This document shows, one piece after another, positions 33,041 through 42,493 of a DNA stretch of 64,000 bases. The notes beneath the pieces are model-generated. The model ran no database searches. It saw nothing but the letters and a program-made list of their open reading frames with translations, and was not told the origin of the DNA. This stretch comes from Methylophaga sp. (lineage in GTDB: Bacteria > Pseudomonadota > Gammaproteobacteria > Nitrosococcales > Methylophagaceae), in assembly GCF_009711715.1 (NCBI RefSeq), contig NZ_VENF01000011.1, positions 62,001 through 126,000 of the forward strand, in the 5' to 3' direction. The first letter of the stretch is position 1. Each line of letters begins with the position of its first letter. A program made the position numbers and the translations under genes.

Positions 33041-33958
33041 ATGAGCCAACTGGAAGAAATGCAGACTTATGTCCGTATTGTTGAGGCTGGCAGCATTACC
33101 CGTGCTGCTGAGCAGCTGAATACGGTGAAATCGGCTGTCAGTAAACGGCTTACCGATCTGGAAAAAAGGCTGGGCGTGAGCCTGCTCAAACGCACTACGC
33201 GCAAACAGACACTGACCGATGCCGGCCGCGATTATTACCAGCACTGTGTCCGCATTCTGGATGACATAGATGAAGTGGAGAGCGCACTGAGTGACAATCA
33301 GGCAGCACTGGCCGGCAGGATTCGAATGGCGGCACCGATCAGTTTCGGTCTGATGCATTTAAGTCCCGCGCTCAGGGAATTTAACCGGATTCATCCCGAT
33401 ATTATTTTTGATATCGAGTTTAATGACAGGCAGCAGGATCTGGTTGCCGAAGGGATTGATCTGGCGATTCGGGTATCCAACCTCGCTGACTCCAGCCTGG
33501 TTGCCAGAAAGCTGTCCACAACACGGCTGATGGTTTGCGGCAGCCCGGATTATTTCGCCAGAAATGGAAGCCCGCAAACGGCAGAAGACTTGCTTTATGG
33601 GCATGTCAAACTGCAATACAGCCATGTCAGTCCCAGTTGGCAGATGAAAAATCACCAGGGTGAGCGGCTCTCAGTTAATCTGCCGGCAGTGATGACCGCC
33701 AATAACGGCCAGTTTCTGCATGATGCTGCCATTGAAGGTAAAGGCTTGATTCTGTCACCGGACTTTATCTGCGCAGATGCCATCCGCTCAGGCAAACTTC
33801 AGGCGGTACTGACAAACTGTCTGCTGGATAACGAAATTGGTGTTTATGCCGTTTATCCGCAGACACGTTACCTGTCACAACGAGTCAGGATACTGATTGA
33901 TTTCCTCAGGGAGTATTTTGCCCAGCGGCCTGACTGGCAATGTCCATCTGATGATTGA
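33041..33958 (+). CDS. LysR-family regulator of the DoxX-azoR-pirin genes
   Basis: 305 residues from ATG 33041 (a GTG five codons earlier is possible). N-terminal LysR helix-turn-helix: YVRIVEAGSITRAAEQLNTV and KSAVSKRLTDLEKRLGVSLL; the rest is the ligand-binding fold of the CrgA/DhcR-like subgroup. It is divergent from DoxX-azoR-pirin, a common arrangement in which the regulator responds to quinone-like or electrophilic stress. Confidence 0.92.
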   Translation: MSQLEEMQTYVRIVEAGSITRAAEQLNTVKSAVSKRLTDLEKRLGVSLLKRTTRKQTLTDAGRDYYQHCVRILDDIDEVESALSDNQAALAGRIRMAAPISFGLMHLSPALREFNRIHPDIIFDIEFNDRQQDLVAEGIDLAIRVSNLADSSLVARKLSTTRLMVCGSPDYFARNGSPQTAEDLLYGHVKLQYSHVSPSWQMKNHQGERLSVNLPAVMTANNGQFLHDAAIEGKGLILSPDFICADAIRSGKLQAVLTNCLLDNEIGVYAVYPQTRYLSQRVRILIDFLREYFAQRPDWQCPSDD

Positions 33959-33991
33959 TGTGATAGCGCTGGCAAGCGCACCGACTCCAAG

Positions 33992-34909
33992 CTATTTCAG
34001 GAAATAATCAAAATCATGCTGATGTCTGTCGACGCTGGCCTTGCCTTCTTCTATTGCTTCTGCAGCACGGTAGAATTCCAGAATGCCAATATGAGCCAGA
34101 CGTGGTGACAGGCTAATTTCCGGTGGATCGCCTGCCATGCGACTGCGAGTAATCCGATCCTGTGTAATATTGATCGATGCGGCAATGGCATCCATTAAAT
34201 CCGGCGCTTCTTCTTCCTCGGCGCCGTTACTAAACAGGTTACTGGTGTAATCGGCCACCATATCAGTAAAGCGTTCAGTGAAGCTGGGGTTGGCCGGTTC
34301 ACTGGTATCGACTTTATCCGGTGCTTCAGCACGAAAATGTTTGCCGACAATATCACTGTTGAGGTTCACAGCGATAACGACATCCGCACCCAGAGCCCGG
34401 CAAACTGATACCGGTACCGGGTTGACCAGTCCGCCGTCTATCAGCCATCGATCATCATGCTTGATGGCCGGAAACAGGCCCGGTAAGGAAATCGATGACC
34501 AGACAGAATCCATGACTTTACCCTGCATATTCCAGATTTCACGGCCGGTATTCAGATCGGTTGCCACAGTCGCAAAAGCTTTGTCCAAATCCTCTATCAG
34601 TTGCTCAGCACTGACCACATATTCATGCAGAAAGTGATGTAATCTGTCTTTATTGACGAAACCGCGCAGAGATCGGTTGATAGTGAAATAACGCGCCGTT
34701 TGCAATTTGTCCAGTTGAGTGACCCAGTCTTCCAGCTTGTCGATATTGCCAGCGACATAAGCAGCACCGACCAGGGCACCGATGGAACTACCACAGACAA
34801 TATCCGGCTCAAAGCCCAATTCCATAAGCCGCTGTATCACACCGATATGGGCCCAGCCTCTGGCCGCACCACTGCCTAAGGCGAGACCGACTTTTATCTT
34901 TTTCTTCAT
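33992..34909 (-). CDS. Patatin-like phospholipase (RssA type)
   Basis: 305 residues. The catalytic dyad is clear: Ser42 in GSSIG and Asp in WLIDGGLVNPVPVSV (about residue 155). The oxyanion-hole motif LGSGAARGWAHIG lies at the N-terminus. No signal peptide or membrane segment. The substrate is a lipid by family. Confidence 0.92.
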   Translation of the reverse strand: MKKKIKVGLALGSGAARGWAHIGVIQRLMELGFEPDIVCGSSIGALVGAAYVAGNIDKLEDWVTQLDKLQTARYFTINRSLRGFVNKDRLHHFLHEYVVSAEQLIEDLDKAFATVATDLNTGREIWNMQGKVMDSVWSSISLPGLFPAIKHDDRWLIDGGLVNPVPVSVCRALGADVVIAVNLNSDIVGKHFRAEAPDKVDTSEPANPSFTERFTDMVADYTSNLFSNGAEEEEAPDLMDAIAASINITQDRITRSRMAGDPPEISLSPRLAHIGILEFYRAAEAIEEGKASVDRHQHDFDYFLK

Positions 34910-34961
34910 TTAGATATTCTTTATATTATTCTGAAACTTACAAATTAAACTTAAAGTAAAT

Positions 34962-35351
34962 ATGAATAACGACTATTTGTTCGTTTACGGCACGCTGATG
35001 CAAAACAGTCAGCATCCGATGCACCAGTTGCTGCAGGCTCACAGCGAGTATATCTGCAAGGGCTGGATACGCGCTCAACTCTATCAGATTCAGGATTATC
35101 CCGGTGCTGTGCTGTCAGAAGATGACAACAATAAAGTACATGGCGAAGTTTACCGGCTGACCAATCTGTCGGTGCTGGCACAGCTGGATGATTTTGAAGA
35201 GTGCTCAGCTGCCTTTCCGGAGCCGCACGAATACCAGCGGCAACAGGTCGATGTTGGCATTACAGCGGCCAAGCATATCAAAGCATGGGCCTATATTTAC
35301 AACCACAGCGTCGATCCCGGCAAACGCATTAAAAGCGGTCGTTTCCGCTGA
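34962..35351 (+). CDS. Gamma-glutamylcyclotransferase-like protein (YtfP/AIG2 family)
   Basis: 129 residues. Starts with the family signature LFVYGTLMQNSQHP; the acid residue region EVYRLTNLSVLAQLDDFEEC carries the usual D-x-x-E. Probably acts on gamma-glutamyl amines or peptides, substrate unknown. Starts 52 bp from the divergent patatin gene. Confidence 0.87.
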   Translation: MNNDYLFVYGTLMQNSQHPMHQLLQAHSEYICKGWIRAQLYQIQDYPGAVLSEDDNNKVHGEVYRLTNLSVLAQLDDFEECSAAFPEPHEYQRQQVDVGITAAKHIKAWAYIYNHSVDPGKRIKSGRFR

Positions 35352-35433
35352 ATCCCATAGCCTGTGAATAATTTTTTAAAGTTCATCAAAATCAAGTCGA
35401 TAGCTTTCATACAGAACATGAAAGTGAAGATCG

Positions 35434-35649
35434 ATGAACGAAATACCTCGTCTCAGTCACTATAATATGGTCACCGTCAGTACACCGGCGCAGGTTGGCC
35501 CTGCACGTCCCATTGCTGACAAAACCAAATCGGTGTCTGAATTTGACAGACGTCATCAGCCCGATCGGCGCAAGCGCAATAAAAAGCCACGGATTGAACG
35601 CCGTGTCTCTTCTGATCGCCGTGCACCGCGGTTTGATGCCAAGGTCTGA
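35434..35649 (+). CDS. Small basic protein with repeated DRR motifs
   Basis: 71 residues, no recognised family. The second half is very basic and repeats the pattern FDRRHQPDRRKR, then IERRVSSDRRAPRFD. Such spacing suggests nucleic-acid or c-di-GMP-related contact but nothing is shown. The ATG has a GAAGATCG stretch upstream, a weak ribosome site. It converges on the PilZ gene 4 bp away. Confidence 0.6.
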   Translation: MNEIPRLSHYNMVTVSTPAQVGPARPIADKTKSVSEFDRRHQPDRRKRNKKPRIERRVSSDRRAPRFDAKV

Positions 35650-35653
35650 CTGA

Positions 35654-36073
35654 TTACTCCGCCGCTGGAAAGTCGGCTGCGTTTTCGGCTATCCAGCGAA
35701 AGGCGGCCTGCTCGCTACTGAGTTTCTGGCCTGTTTCGGCTTCCAGCCGCCGCCGATAGGCTTCGATGTGGCAGACCTGCTCCACCATCCTCAACGCATA
35801 GCGGACGGCTTTGTCTTTAAACCCCACCCCGATCAAATATTTCCTGCCCTCCTGGCTACACCAGCGCACCATGCCCTCGGCACTGAAACCGGGTTTACCA
35901 CAGTTGATCTCAACCAGAATACTCTCCCCGACATGGACCGGCTGCTGGCTGGTGAAACATAAGCCCCCCTGGCTGACATCTCTTGCCGGGCGGGTATGCT
36001 GTCGCTGCCCCAGCTTGTATCTGATAGGAATACTGCTGGGGTGCCGAATAAACTGCCTTAGTTCTTCAATCAT
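35654..36073 (-). CDS. PilZ-domain protein, possible c-di-GMP effector
   Basis: 139 residues. The c-di-GMP binding signature is present: an Arg near the N-terminus (FIRHPSSIPI) and the DxSxxG motif (RDVSQGGLCF). The single Arg rather than RxxxR leaves affinity uncertain. A C-terminal helix (QVCHIEAYRRRLEAETGQKL) extends past the barrel. It may act downstream of cyclases such as the one at 480-1922. Confidence 0.88.
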   Translation of the reverse strand: MIEELRQFIRHPSSIPIRYKLGQRQHTRPARDVSQGGLCFTSQQPVHVGESILVEINCGKPGFSAEGMVRWCSQEGRKYLIGVGFKDKAVRYALRMVEQVCHIEAYRRRLEAETGQKLSSEQAAFRWIAENAADFPAAE

Positions 36074-36108
36074 CTCAAAAACTTAGCACAGACTTTTAAG
36101 TCTGTGAA

Positions 36109-37485
36109 TCAATAAAGTTTTTTCAGCTTATCATTGATCAGGCCCAGGCGGCCGGTCATGACAGCGCGGCGACGGATACCCCGAACCGGAGCGATAAAAA
36201 ACAGATCACCGTTCTGCCCTTCTAGTTGCTCGGGCACTCCGACTGATTTTGCCACCCGTGCATTGGCACGCATATGACGAAGTTCGCCATGAACCGGGAT
36301 CGCACAGGCGGGTTTGACCCACTGATACATCGCTTTGAGTTCATCCTGTGCAGGATGTCCAGAGGCGTGAATAGCCAGGCGACTGTTATCAACCGTAATG
36401 ACATCAATCTGCATCGATTTCAGCCTGGCTATCAATGACTCAATCGCTGTCTCATTACCCGGAATGACCTTGGAACTGAATATCACCGTGTCGCCCGGCT
36501 CCAGTTGCATATCACGGAAACTGTTGTGACTGAGACGGTTCAGTGCCGTACGCGGCTCGCCTTGACTGCCGGTCGCAACCAACAGCACGGTCTGTCTGGG
36601 TAGATAGCCGAGATGATGCGGGTCAACAAAGGTCTCGACCCCGTTCCAGAAGCCGGTTTTCTTCGCAGCCGTATAGGTGTTGATCAGTGACCTTCCCAGG
36701 AGCCCCAGGTGACGCCCGGTCTCCTGAGCTATGTCTGCAATGGTCCTCAGTCTGGCTATATTACTGCCAAAGCAGGTTACCACAACGCGACCTCTGGCCC
36801 GCTCTATATGATGTTTCAGACCACGCTGCAGGGACGCTTCTGACGCTGACCAGCCGGGAATATCGGCATTGGTCGAATCACATACCATCGCATCAATCTC
36901 CAGTTCAGCCAGCGCCTCAAAGTCGGCTGGCTGATAGCGCTCCCCGACGACCGGGTCGCTGTCGAGCTTCCAGTCTGCCGTATGAAATACCTTGCCCGCA
37001 GGCGTCACGATCAAAAGGGCAAAAGGTTCGGGTATCGAATGAGTCAACTGAATCCAGCGCACATTGAAGACCCCAATATCGATTTCCGCTTTGGGTTCCA
37101 CGATCACGACCGGGACTTCGTCCTCCAGACCGGCCTCTTTCAGCTTGCGACGCAGAATCTCTGCCGTATAGGCCGTGGTATAAACCGGACAACGAAACTG
37201 CGACCAGAGATACGGTACCGCGCCGATATGATCTTCATGAGCATGAGTGATAATAAGACCATCAAGCTGATCTTTGCGATCAGCAATGAACTGAGGATCC
37301 GCCATTTGAATTTCTGCACGGCTGCCTGGGATGGGCTCGCCATCGACATCAGTGCGTGCCTCAAAGGTCAGCCCGCAATCGACCATCAACCAGCGCCCAT
37401 TATGACCATAGAGGTTGAGGTTCATACCGATTTCACCTGTCCCGCCCAATGGCAGGAACCAAAAATCTTCCGCGTCCGGCGTCAT
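36109..37485 (-). CDS. RNase J-like metallo-beta-lactamase ribonuclease
   Basis: 458 residues. Beta-CASP layout: zinc motif THAHEDHIGAVPYLW, GKVFHTADWKLD, DSTNA, then the beta-CASP part (VVVTCFGSNIARLRTIADIA) and ASGHPAQDE plus PVHGELRHM. RNase J has about 550 residues; the usual C-terminal domain is missing here, as in short proteobacterial homologues. Probably an RNA nuclease, but the role beside RNase E is unclear. Confidence 0.88.
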   Translation of the reverse strand: MTPDAEDFWFLPLGGTGEIGMNLNLYGHNGRWLMVDCGLTFEARTDVDGEPIPGSRAEIQMADPQFIADRKDQLDGLIITHAHEDHIGAVPYLWSQFRCPVYTTAYTAEILRRKLKEAGLEDEVPVVIVEPKAEIDIGVFNVRWIQLTHSIPEPFALLIVTPAGKVFHTADWKLDSDPVVGERYQPADFEALAELEIDAMVCDSTNADIPGWSASEASLQRGLKHHIERARGRVVVTCFGSNIARLRTIADIAQETGRHLGLLGRSLINTYTAAKKTGFWNGVETFVDPHHLGYLPRQTVLLVATGSQGEPRTALNRLSHNSFRDMQLEPGDTVIFSSKVIPGNETAIESLIARLKSMQIDVITVDNSRLAIHASGHPAQDELKAMYQWVKPACAIPVHGELRHMRANARVAKSVGVPEQLEGQNGDLFFIAPVRGIRRRAVMTGRLGLINDKLKKLY

Positions 37486-37571
37486 TGCATCCTCATTATT
37501 TAAATACGATCACCATTATGCCAAAGAAGCGACATCGCGCAGTTGATAGCGCACAAGATTTTAACTTGGCC

Positions 37572-37587
37572 TGTGATCTCTGTCACA
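37572..37587 (+). promoter_or_regulatory. CRP/Vfr-like site upstream of oadGAB
   Basis: TGTGA-TCTCTG-TCACA, both half-sites perfect for the CRP family with N6 spacing. It lies about 126 bp before oadG. A TATAAT at 37644-37649 could be the -10; the site centre would then be roughly 75 bp before the start of transcription, compatible with activation. Confidence 0.6.
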
Positions 37588-37712
37588 GCGGGCTGTGCCC
37601 CTTATTGTACAGCCCTGTTCGAGCCCAGAGCGCTCAACAGTGGTATAATCTGCGGCTGTTTTGAATCAAGTCATTGATTTAATGACGTAAGCGATGCACA
37701 GAGGAGGTCGTT

Positions 37713-37994
37713 ATGACTACATCCAATCTGATGTCCGAGGGTCTGAACCTGATGCTGGTCGGCATGGGTTTTGTCTTCGTTTTTCTGACATTACTGGTCT
37801 TTGCCACCAGTCTGATGTCGAAGATTATCACCCGTTATGAAAAAGATGTCGGCACCTTGCCGGAAGAAGGTATTCCAGCCCCTACTGCCGTTATCAGTCA
37901 GGCGATGAGTTCCAGGCAGCATGCCAATGATGACAAGAACCTGATCACGGTTCTGTCCGCTGCGATTCACAAGTTCCGCTCACGTCATAAATAA
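37713..37994 (+). CDS. oadG: Oxaloacetate decarboxylase, gamma subunit
   Basis: 93 residues with one N-terminal membrane helix (LMLVGMGFVFVFLTLLVFAT) and a short cytoplasmic tail, typical of the assembly subunit that holds alpha and beta together and carries zinc. GAGGAGG precedes the ATG. First of the three-gene operon. Confidence 0.92.
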   Translation: MTTSNLMSEGLNLMLVGMGFVFVFLTLLVFATSLMSKIITRYEKDVGTLPEEGIPAPTAVISQAMSSRQHANDDKNLITVLSAAIHKFRSRHK

Positions 37995-38039
37995 ACTACC
38001 TGTAATTACAGGCAGTTTCCGTTAGATCAAACCAAGGCC

Positions 38040-39830
38040 ATGAACATGACCGAAGCAAAAAAACCACTTGGCATTACCGACGTCGTTCTGCGTGATGCCC
38101 ATCAATCCCTGTTTGCCACCCGGCTGCGTCTAGACGATATGCTGCCGATTGCCGACAAGCTCGATCAAGTCGGTTTCTGGTCCGTGGAAAGCTGGGGCGG
38201 TGCCACTTTTGATGCCTGTATCCGTTATCTGGGTGAAGATCCCTGGCATCGTATCCGAAGCCTCAAAGCCGCGATGCCCAACACCCGTCAGCAGATGCTG
38301 TTGCGCGGTCAAAACCTGTTGGGTTACCGCCATTATGCTGACGATGTGGTGAAAAAATTCGTTGAGCGTGCTGCCGTCAATGGCGTAGACGTGTTCCGCG
38401 TCTTTGATGCGATGAATGATCCGCGCAATCTGGAAACCGCGATTCAGGCCGTTCTGGAAAATGACCGCCATGCCCAGGGCACCATCGCCTACACGCTGAG
38501 CCCCGTCCACAATCTGCAAATGTGGATTGATATGGCCAAGCGCATCGAAGATATGGGCGCCCACTCTCTGGCCATCAAGGATATGGCTGGTTTGCTTAAG
38601 CCTTACGCAGCCTATGAGCTGGTTCAAAATCTTAAGCAAGCTATTGATATCCCGATTCACATGCAGTCACATGCCACGACCGGCCTGTCTACTGCAACCA
38701 TAATGAAATGTGTCGAAGCCGGAATCGATAATGTGGATACCGCCGTGTCATCGATGTCGATGACCTATGGCCACTCCGCGACCGAGTCCGTGGTTGCCAT
38801 TTTCGAAGACACCGATCGTGATACCGGCCTCAATATGCAGTTGCTGGAAGAAATTGCGGCCTACTTCCGTGAAGTGCGTAAGAAATACGCGCAATTCGAA
38901 GGCTCGCTGCGTGGTGTGGACTCTCGCATCCTGGTGGCCCAGGTGCCGGGCGGCATGCTGACTAATATGGAAAGCCAGTTGCGTGAACAGAATGCGCTGG
39001 ATCGCATGGATGATGTACTCAAGGAAATCCCGCGTGTGCGTGAGGATCTGGGTTTCATACCGCTGGTTACACCGACCTCACAGATTGTCGGCACACAGGC
39101 GGTTATTAACGTCATGACCGGTGAGCGCTACAAAACAATCAGCGCTGAAACCGCCGGCGTACTGAAAGGTGAATACGGCGCCGCTCCAGCCCCCTACAAC
39201 AAGGAACTGCAGGATCGTGTTCTGGAAGGTGCTGCTCCAATCACCTGTCGCCCAGCGGATCTGCTGGAGCCGGAAATGGACAAGCTGACTACCGAATTGC
39301 TGGAAAAAGCCGATGTCGATGGCATCAGACTGGCAGAGGGTGAGCATCAGGTTGATGATGTGCTGACCTATGCCCTGTTCCCACAAATCGGGCTTAAGTT
39401 CCTGCAAAACCGTGATAATCCTGATGCTTTTGAGCCGGTTCCAAGCGCGCAGCCACAAGCGTCCGCGGCGCCTGCTGCCAGCGCTGCAGGTGATCAGGAA
39501 ACATACACCATCAAGGTCAACGGTCAGGCCTACGTGGTGCAGGTCAACGAAGGCGGTGATATCAGCCATGTAGAAAGCAGTACCGATAGTTCACCGGCAC
39601 CCGCGCCTGCTGGTGAGGGTGAGCCCGTCACGGCACCGCTGTCCGGCAATATCTGGAAAATCCAGGTCGGTATCGGCCAGCAGGTTAACGAAGGTGACAC
39701 CTTGCTGATCCTGGAAGCCATGAAAATGGAAACCCAGATCGTGGCCTCCAAATCTGGCACTGTCGCCTCTATCTCCGTTAAGCAGGGTGATGCCGTTAAA
39801 GTCGGTGATCTCCTCGCCTCTATCGCATAA
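38040..39830 (+). CDS. oadA: Oxaloacetate decarboxylase, alpha subunit (biotin-dependent)
   Basis: 596 residues. N-terminal carboxyltransferase domain: [26 protein letters not shown] (catalytic Lys) and [11 protein letters not shown] (metal histidines). A Pro/Ala-rich linker near 480-540 leads to the biotin domain with the biotinylated Lys in EAMKMET. It removes CO2 from oxaloacetate and hands it to the beta subunit. A second ATG two codons on is better spaced from AAGG. Confidence 0.95.
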   Translation: MNMTEAKKPLGITDVVLRDAHQSLFATRLRLDDMLPIADKLDQVGFWSVESWGGATFDACIRYLGEDPWHRIRSLKAAMPNTRQQMLLRGQNLLGYRHYADDVVKKFVERAAVNGVDVFRVFDAMNDPRNLETAIQAVLENDRHAQGTIAYTLSPVHNLQMWIDMAKRIEDMGAHSLAIKDMAGLLKPYAAYELVQNLKQAIDIPIHMQSHATTGLSTATIMKCVEAGIDNVDTAVSSMSMTYGHSATESVVAIFEDTDRDTGLNMQLLEEIAAYFREVRKKYAQFEGSLRGVDSRILVAQVPGGMLTNMESQLREQNALDRMDDVLKEIPRVREDLGFIPLVTPTSQIVGTQAVINVMTGERYKTISAETAGVLKGEYGAAPAPYNKELQDRVLEGAAPITCRPADLLEPEMDKLTTELLEKADVDGIRLAEGEHQVDDVLTYALFPQIGLKFLQNRDNPDAFEPVPSAQPQASAAPAASAAGDQETYTIKVNGQAYVVQVNEGGDISHVESSTDSSPAPAPAGEGEPVTAPLSGNIWKIQVGIGQQVNEGDTLLILEAMKMETQIVASKSGTVASISVKQGDAVKVGDLLASIA

Positions 39831-39845
39831 GCAAGGATTCAATTC

Positions 39846-40979
39846 ATGGATAAACTGATTCACCTGTGGGAAGTGACCGGTATTAACCAGATGACGCCTG
39901 GTCAGGGCGTGATGATTTTGATCGGCATGCTGCTGCTCTATCTCGCAATTAAGAAAAACTTCGAGCCTTTGTTGCTGGTACCCATTGGTTTCGGTGGTGT
40001 GCTGGCGAATATTCCCGGTGCCGGTCTCGCTGAAGCAGGCGGTATTCTTCATATTTTCTACACTGTCGGTATCGAGAGTGGTGCCTTCCCGCTGATTATC
40101 TTTATGGGTGTCGGTGCGATGACCGATTTCGGTCCCTTGTTGGCCAACCCCAAAACGCTGTTTCTGGGGGCGGCAGCCCAGTTCGGCATCTTCGCCACGT
40201 TGATGGGCGCCGTAGTGCTGTCTTATCTGGGCGTATTCGATTTCAGCCTGGCGGATGCGGCAGCTATCGGTATTATCGGTGGTGCTGACGGGCCGACTTC
40301 GATTTATGTCGCCAGTAAGCTGGCACCGGAACTGCTCGGTGCGATTGCGGTGGCATCCTATTCCTACATGGCCCTGGTGCCGCTGATTCAACCGCCGATT
40401 ATGCGTGCCTTGACCAGCGAGTCAGAGCGTAAAATCAAGATGGTGCAGCAGCGTCACGTTTCTCAGCGCGAGAAAATCGTATTTCCATTGCTGCTGTTGA
40501 TTCTGGTCGCCTTCCTGCTGCCTGATGCGGCGCCGCTGCTGGGTATGTTCTGTTTCGGTAATCTGATGAAAGAATGTGCTGTGGTCGATCGTCTCAGCAA
40601 CACAACCCAGAACTCTTTGATCAACACCGTGACTATTTTCCTGGGTCTGGCAGTGGGCTCCAAGCTAAGTGCTGACAGCTTCCTGGATATGGCGACACTG
40701 GGTATTCTGGTGCTGGGTATGGTCGCTTTTGCCATCGGTACCGCTTCCGGTGTCATCATGGCGAAAATACTGAATAAACTGGTGAAAGCCCCGATCAATC
40801 CGCTGATTGGCTCTGCCGGTGTATCCGCCGTCCCGATGGCAGCACGTGTTTCCAACAAACTCGGCCTTGAGTCCGATCCGCATAACTTCCTGCTGATGCA
40901 TGCCATGGGGCCGAACGTGGCCGGTGTGATTGGTTCAGCGGTTGCCGCCGGTATACTGATTAATTACGCTGGTGTCTAA
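39846..40979 (+). CDS. oadB: Oxaloacetate decarboxylase, beta subunit, Na+ pump
   Basis: 377 residues with about nine membrane helices. Conserved signatures: [38 protein letters not shown] (with the sodium-coupled Asp) and [20 protein letters not shown]. It decarboxylates carboxybiotin and pumps two Na+ outward. It belongs to the short (about 376-residue) type. A terminator follows directly. Confidence 0.95.
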   Translation: MDKLIHLWEVTGINQMTPGQGVMILIGMLLLYLAIKKNFEPLLLVPIGFGGVLANIPGAGLAEAGGILHIFYTVGIESGAFPLIIFMGVGAMTDFGPLLANPKTLFLGAAAQFGIFATLMGAVVLSYLGVFDFSLADAAAIGIIGGADGPTSIYVASKLAPELLGAIAVASYSYMALVPLIQPPIMRALTSESERKIKMVQQRHVSQREKIVFPLLLLILVAFLLPDAAPLLGMFCFGNLMKECAVVDRLSNTTQNSLINTVTIFLGLAVGSKLSADSFLDMATLGILVLGMVAFAIGTASGVIMAKILNKLVKAPINPLIGSAGVSAVPMAARVSNKLGLESDPHNFLLMHAMGPNVAGVIGSAVAAGILINYAGV

Positions 40980-40986
40980 AGCTGAC

Positions 40987-41012
40987 AAAAACCCGCTTCA
41001 GCGGGTTTTTTT
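40987..41012. terminator. Bidirectional terminator after oadB
   Basis: AAAAACCCGC, loop TTCA, GCGGGTTTTTTT, between the convergent oadB and 41014-41313 genes. Confidence 0.92.
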
Positions 41013-41013
41013 A

Positions 41014-41313
41014 TTACTCTGTAACCAGTCTGGCACTGGCAACACGGTCAACGGCACCGATCACCACGCAGGCAAAACGGTCAATCGAGGCCGTTGATTC
41101 CACCGAAGTCATCCACTGACCGGTATCATTATCCGCAGGGATATTAAGCGTGATGCCCTGCTCATCAGCCAGTTGCTGCAAGTCGGAGACAGAAATACCG
41201 GGTTCAATCAACTCGCAGAAATCCTCAATACGGCCGGTGTCCCAGACATAAAAAACGGGATACAAAATAGCGAGAACAATAACTACTTGAAACAGATTAA
41301 CCAGAATTTTCAT
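41014..41313 (-). CDS. Small protein with N-terminal membrane anchor, function unknown
   Basis: 99 residues: one apolar segment (ILVNLFQVVIVLAILYPVFY) then a soluble part with two Cys (FCELIEPG and RFACVVIG). AGGA lies 9 nt before the ATG. No recognised family. Confidence 0.65.
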   Translation of the reverse strand: MKILVNLFQVVIVLAILYPVFYVWDTGRIEDFCELIEPGISVSDLQQLADEQGITLNIPADNDTGQWMTSVESTASIDRFACVVIGAVDRVASARLVTE

Positions 41314-41502
41314 TCGCTATGTCCTGCAGCAGATAAGATACAATCGCGACTATAGCGACAAGAAATCTGAAATGTCACGACCTTTGTCACAAGCTTCAAA
41401 GTATGTCATTTATTTTGTTGCTGTTTTATAAACACCGTCAATAGGCACAAGCCAGGCATATATCATTATGTCCCCGGCAATAATCCATTCAGAAGGAGCG
41501 CC

Positions 41503-41721
41503 ATGAGCGAGACCATTCACGTTGTTTTAAGTAAAAGCCCGGTCGAGCTGTACAAAATTCTTAAATTTGAAGGCATCGCGGCGAGCGGCGCCGAAGCTAA
41601 AATGATGATCGAACAGGGCATGGTGACCGTGAATAATGAAGCGGAAACTCGCAAGCGCCGCAAAATTATCGGTGGTGACCGGATTCAGATTGATGATCTT
41701 TACCTGGTGATTTCCGACTGA
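41503..41721 (+). CDS. S4-domain RNA-binding protein (YbcJ-like)
   Basis: 72 residues composed of one S4 domain: LYKILKFEGIAASGAEAKMM, then IEQGMVTVNNEAETRKRRKI and GDRIQID. Binds RNA by family; specific role not set. GAAGGAG lies before the ATG. Confidence 0.9.
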   Translation: MSETIHVVLSKSPVELYKILKFEGIAASGAEAKMMIEQGMVTVNNEAETRKRRKIIGGDRIQIDDLYLVISD

Positions 41722-41808
41722 ATGAACACTCTTTTTTACAAAGTAATGAATGCAGCCGTCTGGTATGAAAAATGGCTTGCCCGACTGACTCGTCCATGCA
41801 ATTTGTGA
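41722..41808 (+). CDS. Possible 28-residue small ORF coupling the S4 and hydrolase genes
   Basis: It starts at an ATG directly after the S4 gene's TGA (TGAATGA) and ends 12 nt inside the hydrolase gene counted from ATG 41796. It reads MNTLFYKVMNAAVWYEKWLA then RLTRPCNL. No own ribosome site; translation by coupling only. It may be chance. Confidence 0.25.
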   Translation: MNTLFYKVMNAAVWYEKWLARLTRPCNL

Positions 41809-42446
41809 TACTGCTTCATGGCTTAGCACGCACTGCGCGCTCAATGAGGAAGTTAGCGCAGGCGTTAGAGGAAGCCGGCTACCACACGCTCAATATCGAT
41901 TATCCATCCAGACAATATGCCATCGAAACTTTGAGTGATCAGGTTATCAGTGAAGCCTTGAGCCATGTGCCTGCCGAAGCCAGTCTCCATTTTGTCACGC
42001 ATTCACTGGGAGGAATTCTGCTGAGGCAGTATTTGCTCAAGCATGACATCCCTAATCTGGGCCGGGTTGTCATGCTGGCTCCACCTAACCACGGTAGCCA
42101 GATTGCTGACTGGCTGCAGCCCTATTCTTTTTATCACTGGTTTTTCGGCCCGGTCGCTGCCGAATTAGGCACAAAAAACAACCGTACCCTAGAGCATCTT
42201 GGTGCTGCCGATTATGATGTCGGTGTCATCGCCGGCAGTCGCGCTTTTAATCTTTTTTGTGCACCATTCCTGCCCAAACCCAACGATGGTCAGGTCAGCG
42301 TGGCCAGCACACGGCTGCAAGGTATGACAGATCATATCACCCTGCCGGTAAGCCATCCTTTTATGATGAGCAGGCCAAGGGTTATACGACAAGTGCTGAT
42401 TTTTCTGAAGCAGGGTCATTTTGACCATAACGGGAATCATTGCTGA
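41796..42446 (+). CDS. Alpha/beta-hydrolase, lipase/esterase-like
   Basis: 216 residues from the ATG of MQFVILLHGLARTARSM; eight more codons are possible from ATG 41772. Oxyanion-region HGLAR and nucleophile motif THSLGGILLRQYL (GxSxG-like, Ser in HSLGG) are clear, as is a late His (LPVSHPFMM). Resembles PGAP1-like cytoplasmic lipases. No ribosome site before either start, so translation may be coupled. Confidence 0.85.
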   Translation: MQFVILLHGLARTARSMRKLAQALEEAGYHTLNIDYPSRQYAIETLSDQVISEALSHVPAEASLHFVTHSLGGILLRQYLLKHDIPNLGRVVMLAPPNHGSQIADWLQPYSFYHWFFGPVAAELGTKNNRTLEHLGAADYDVGVIAGSRAFNLFCAPFLPKPNDGQVSVASTRLQGMTDHITLPVSHPFMMSRPRVIRQVLIFLKQGHFDHNGNHC

Positions 42447-42493
42447 ACTCTATCTGTCAGCAATAGCAACTGACATCCAAACAAGGAGAAAAC

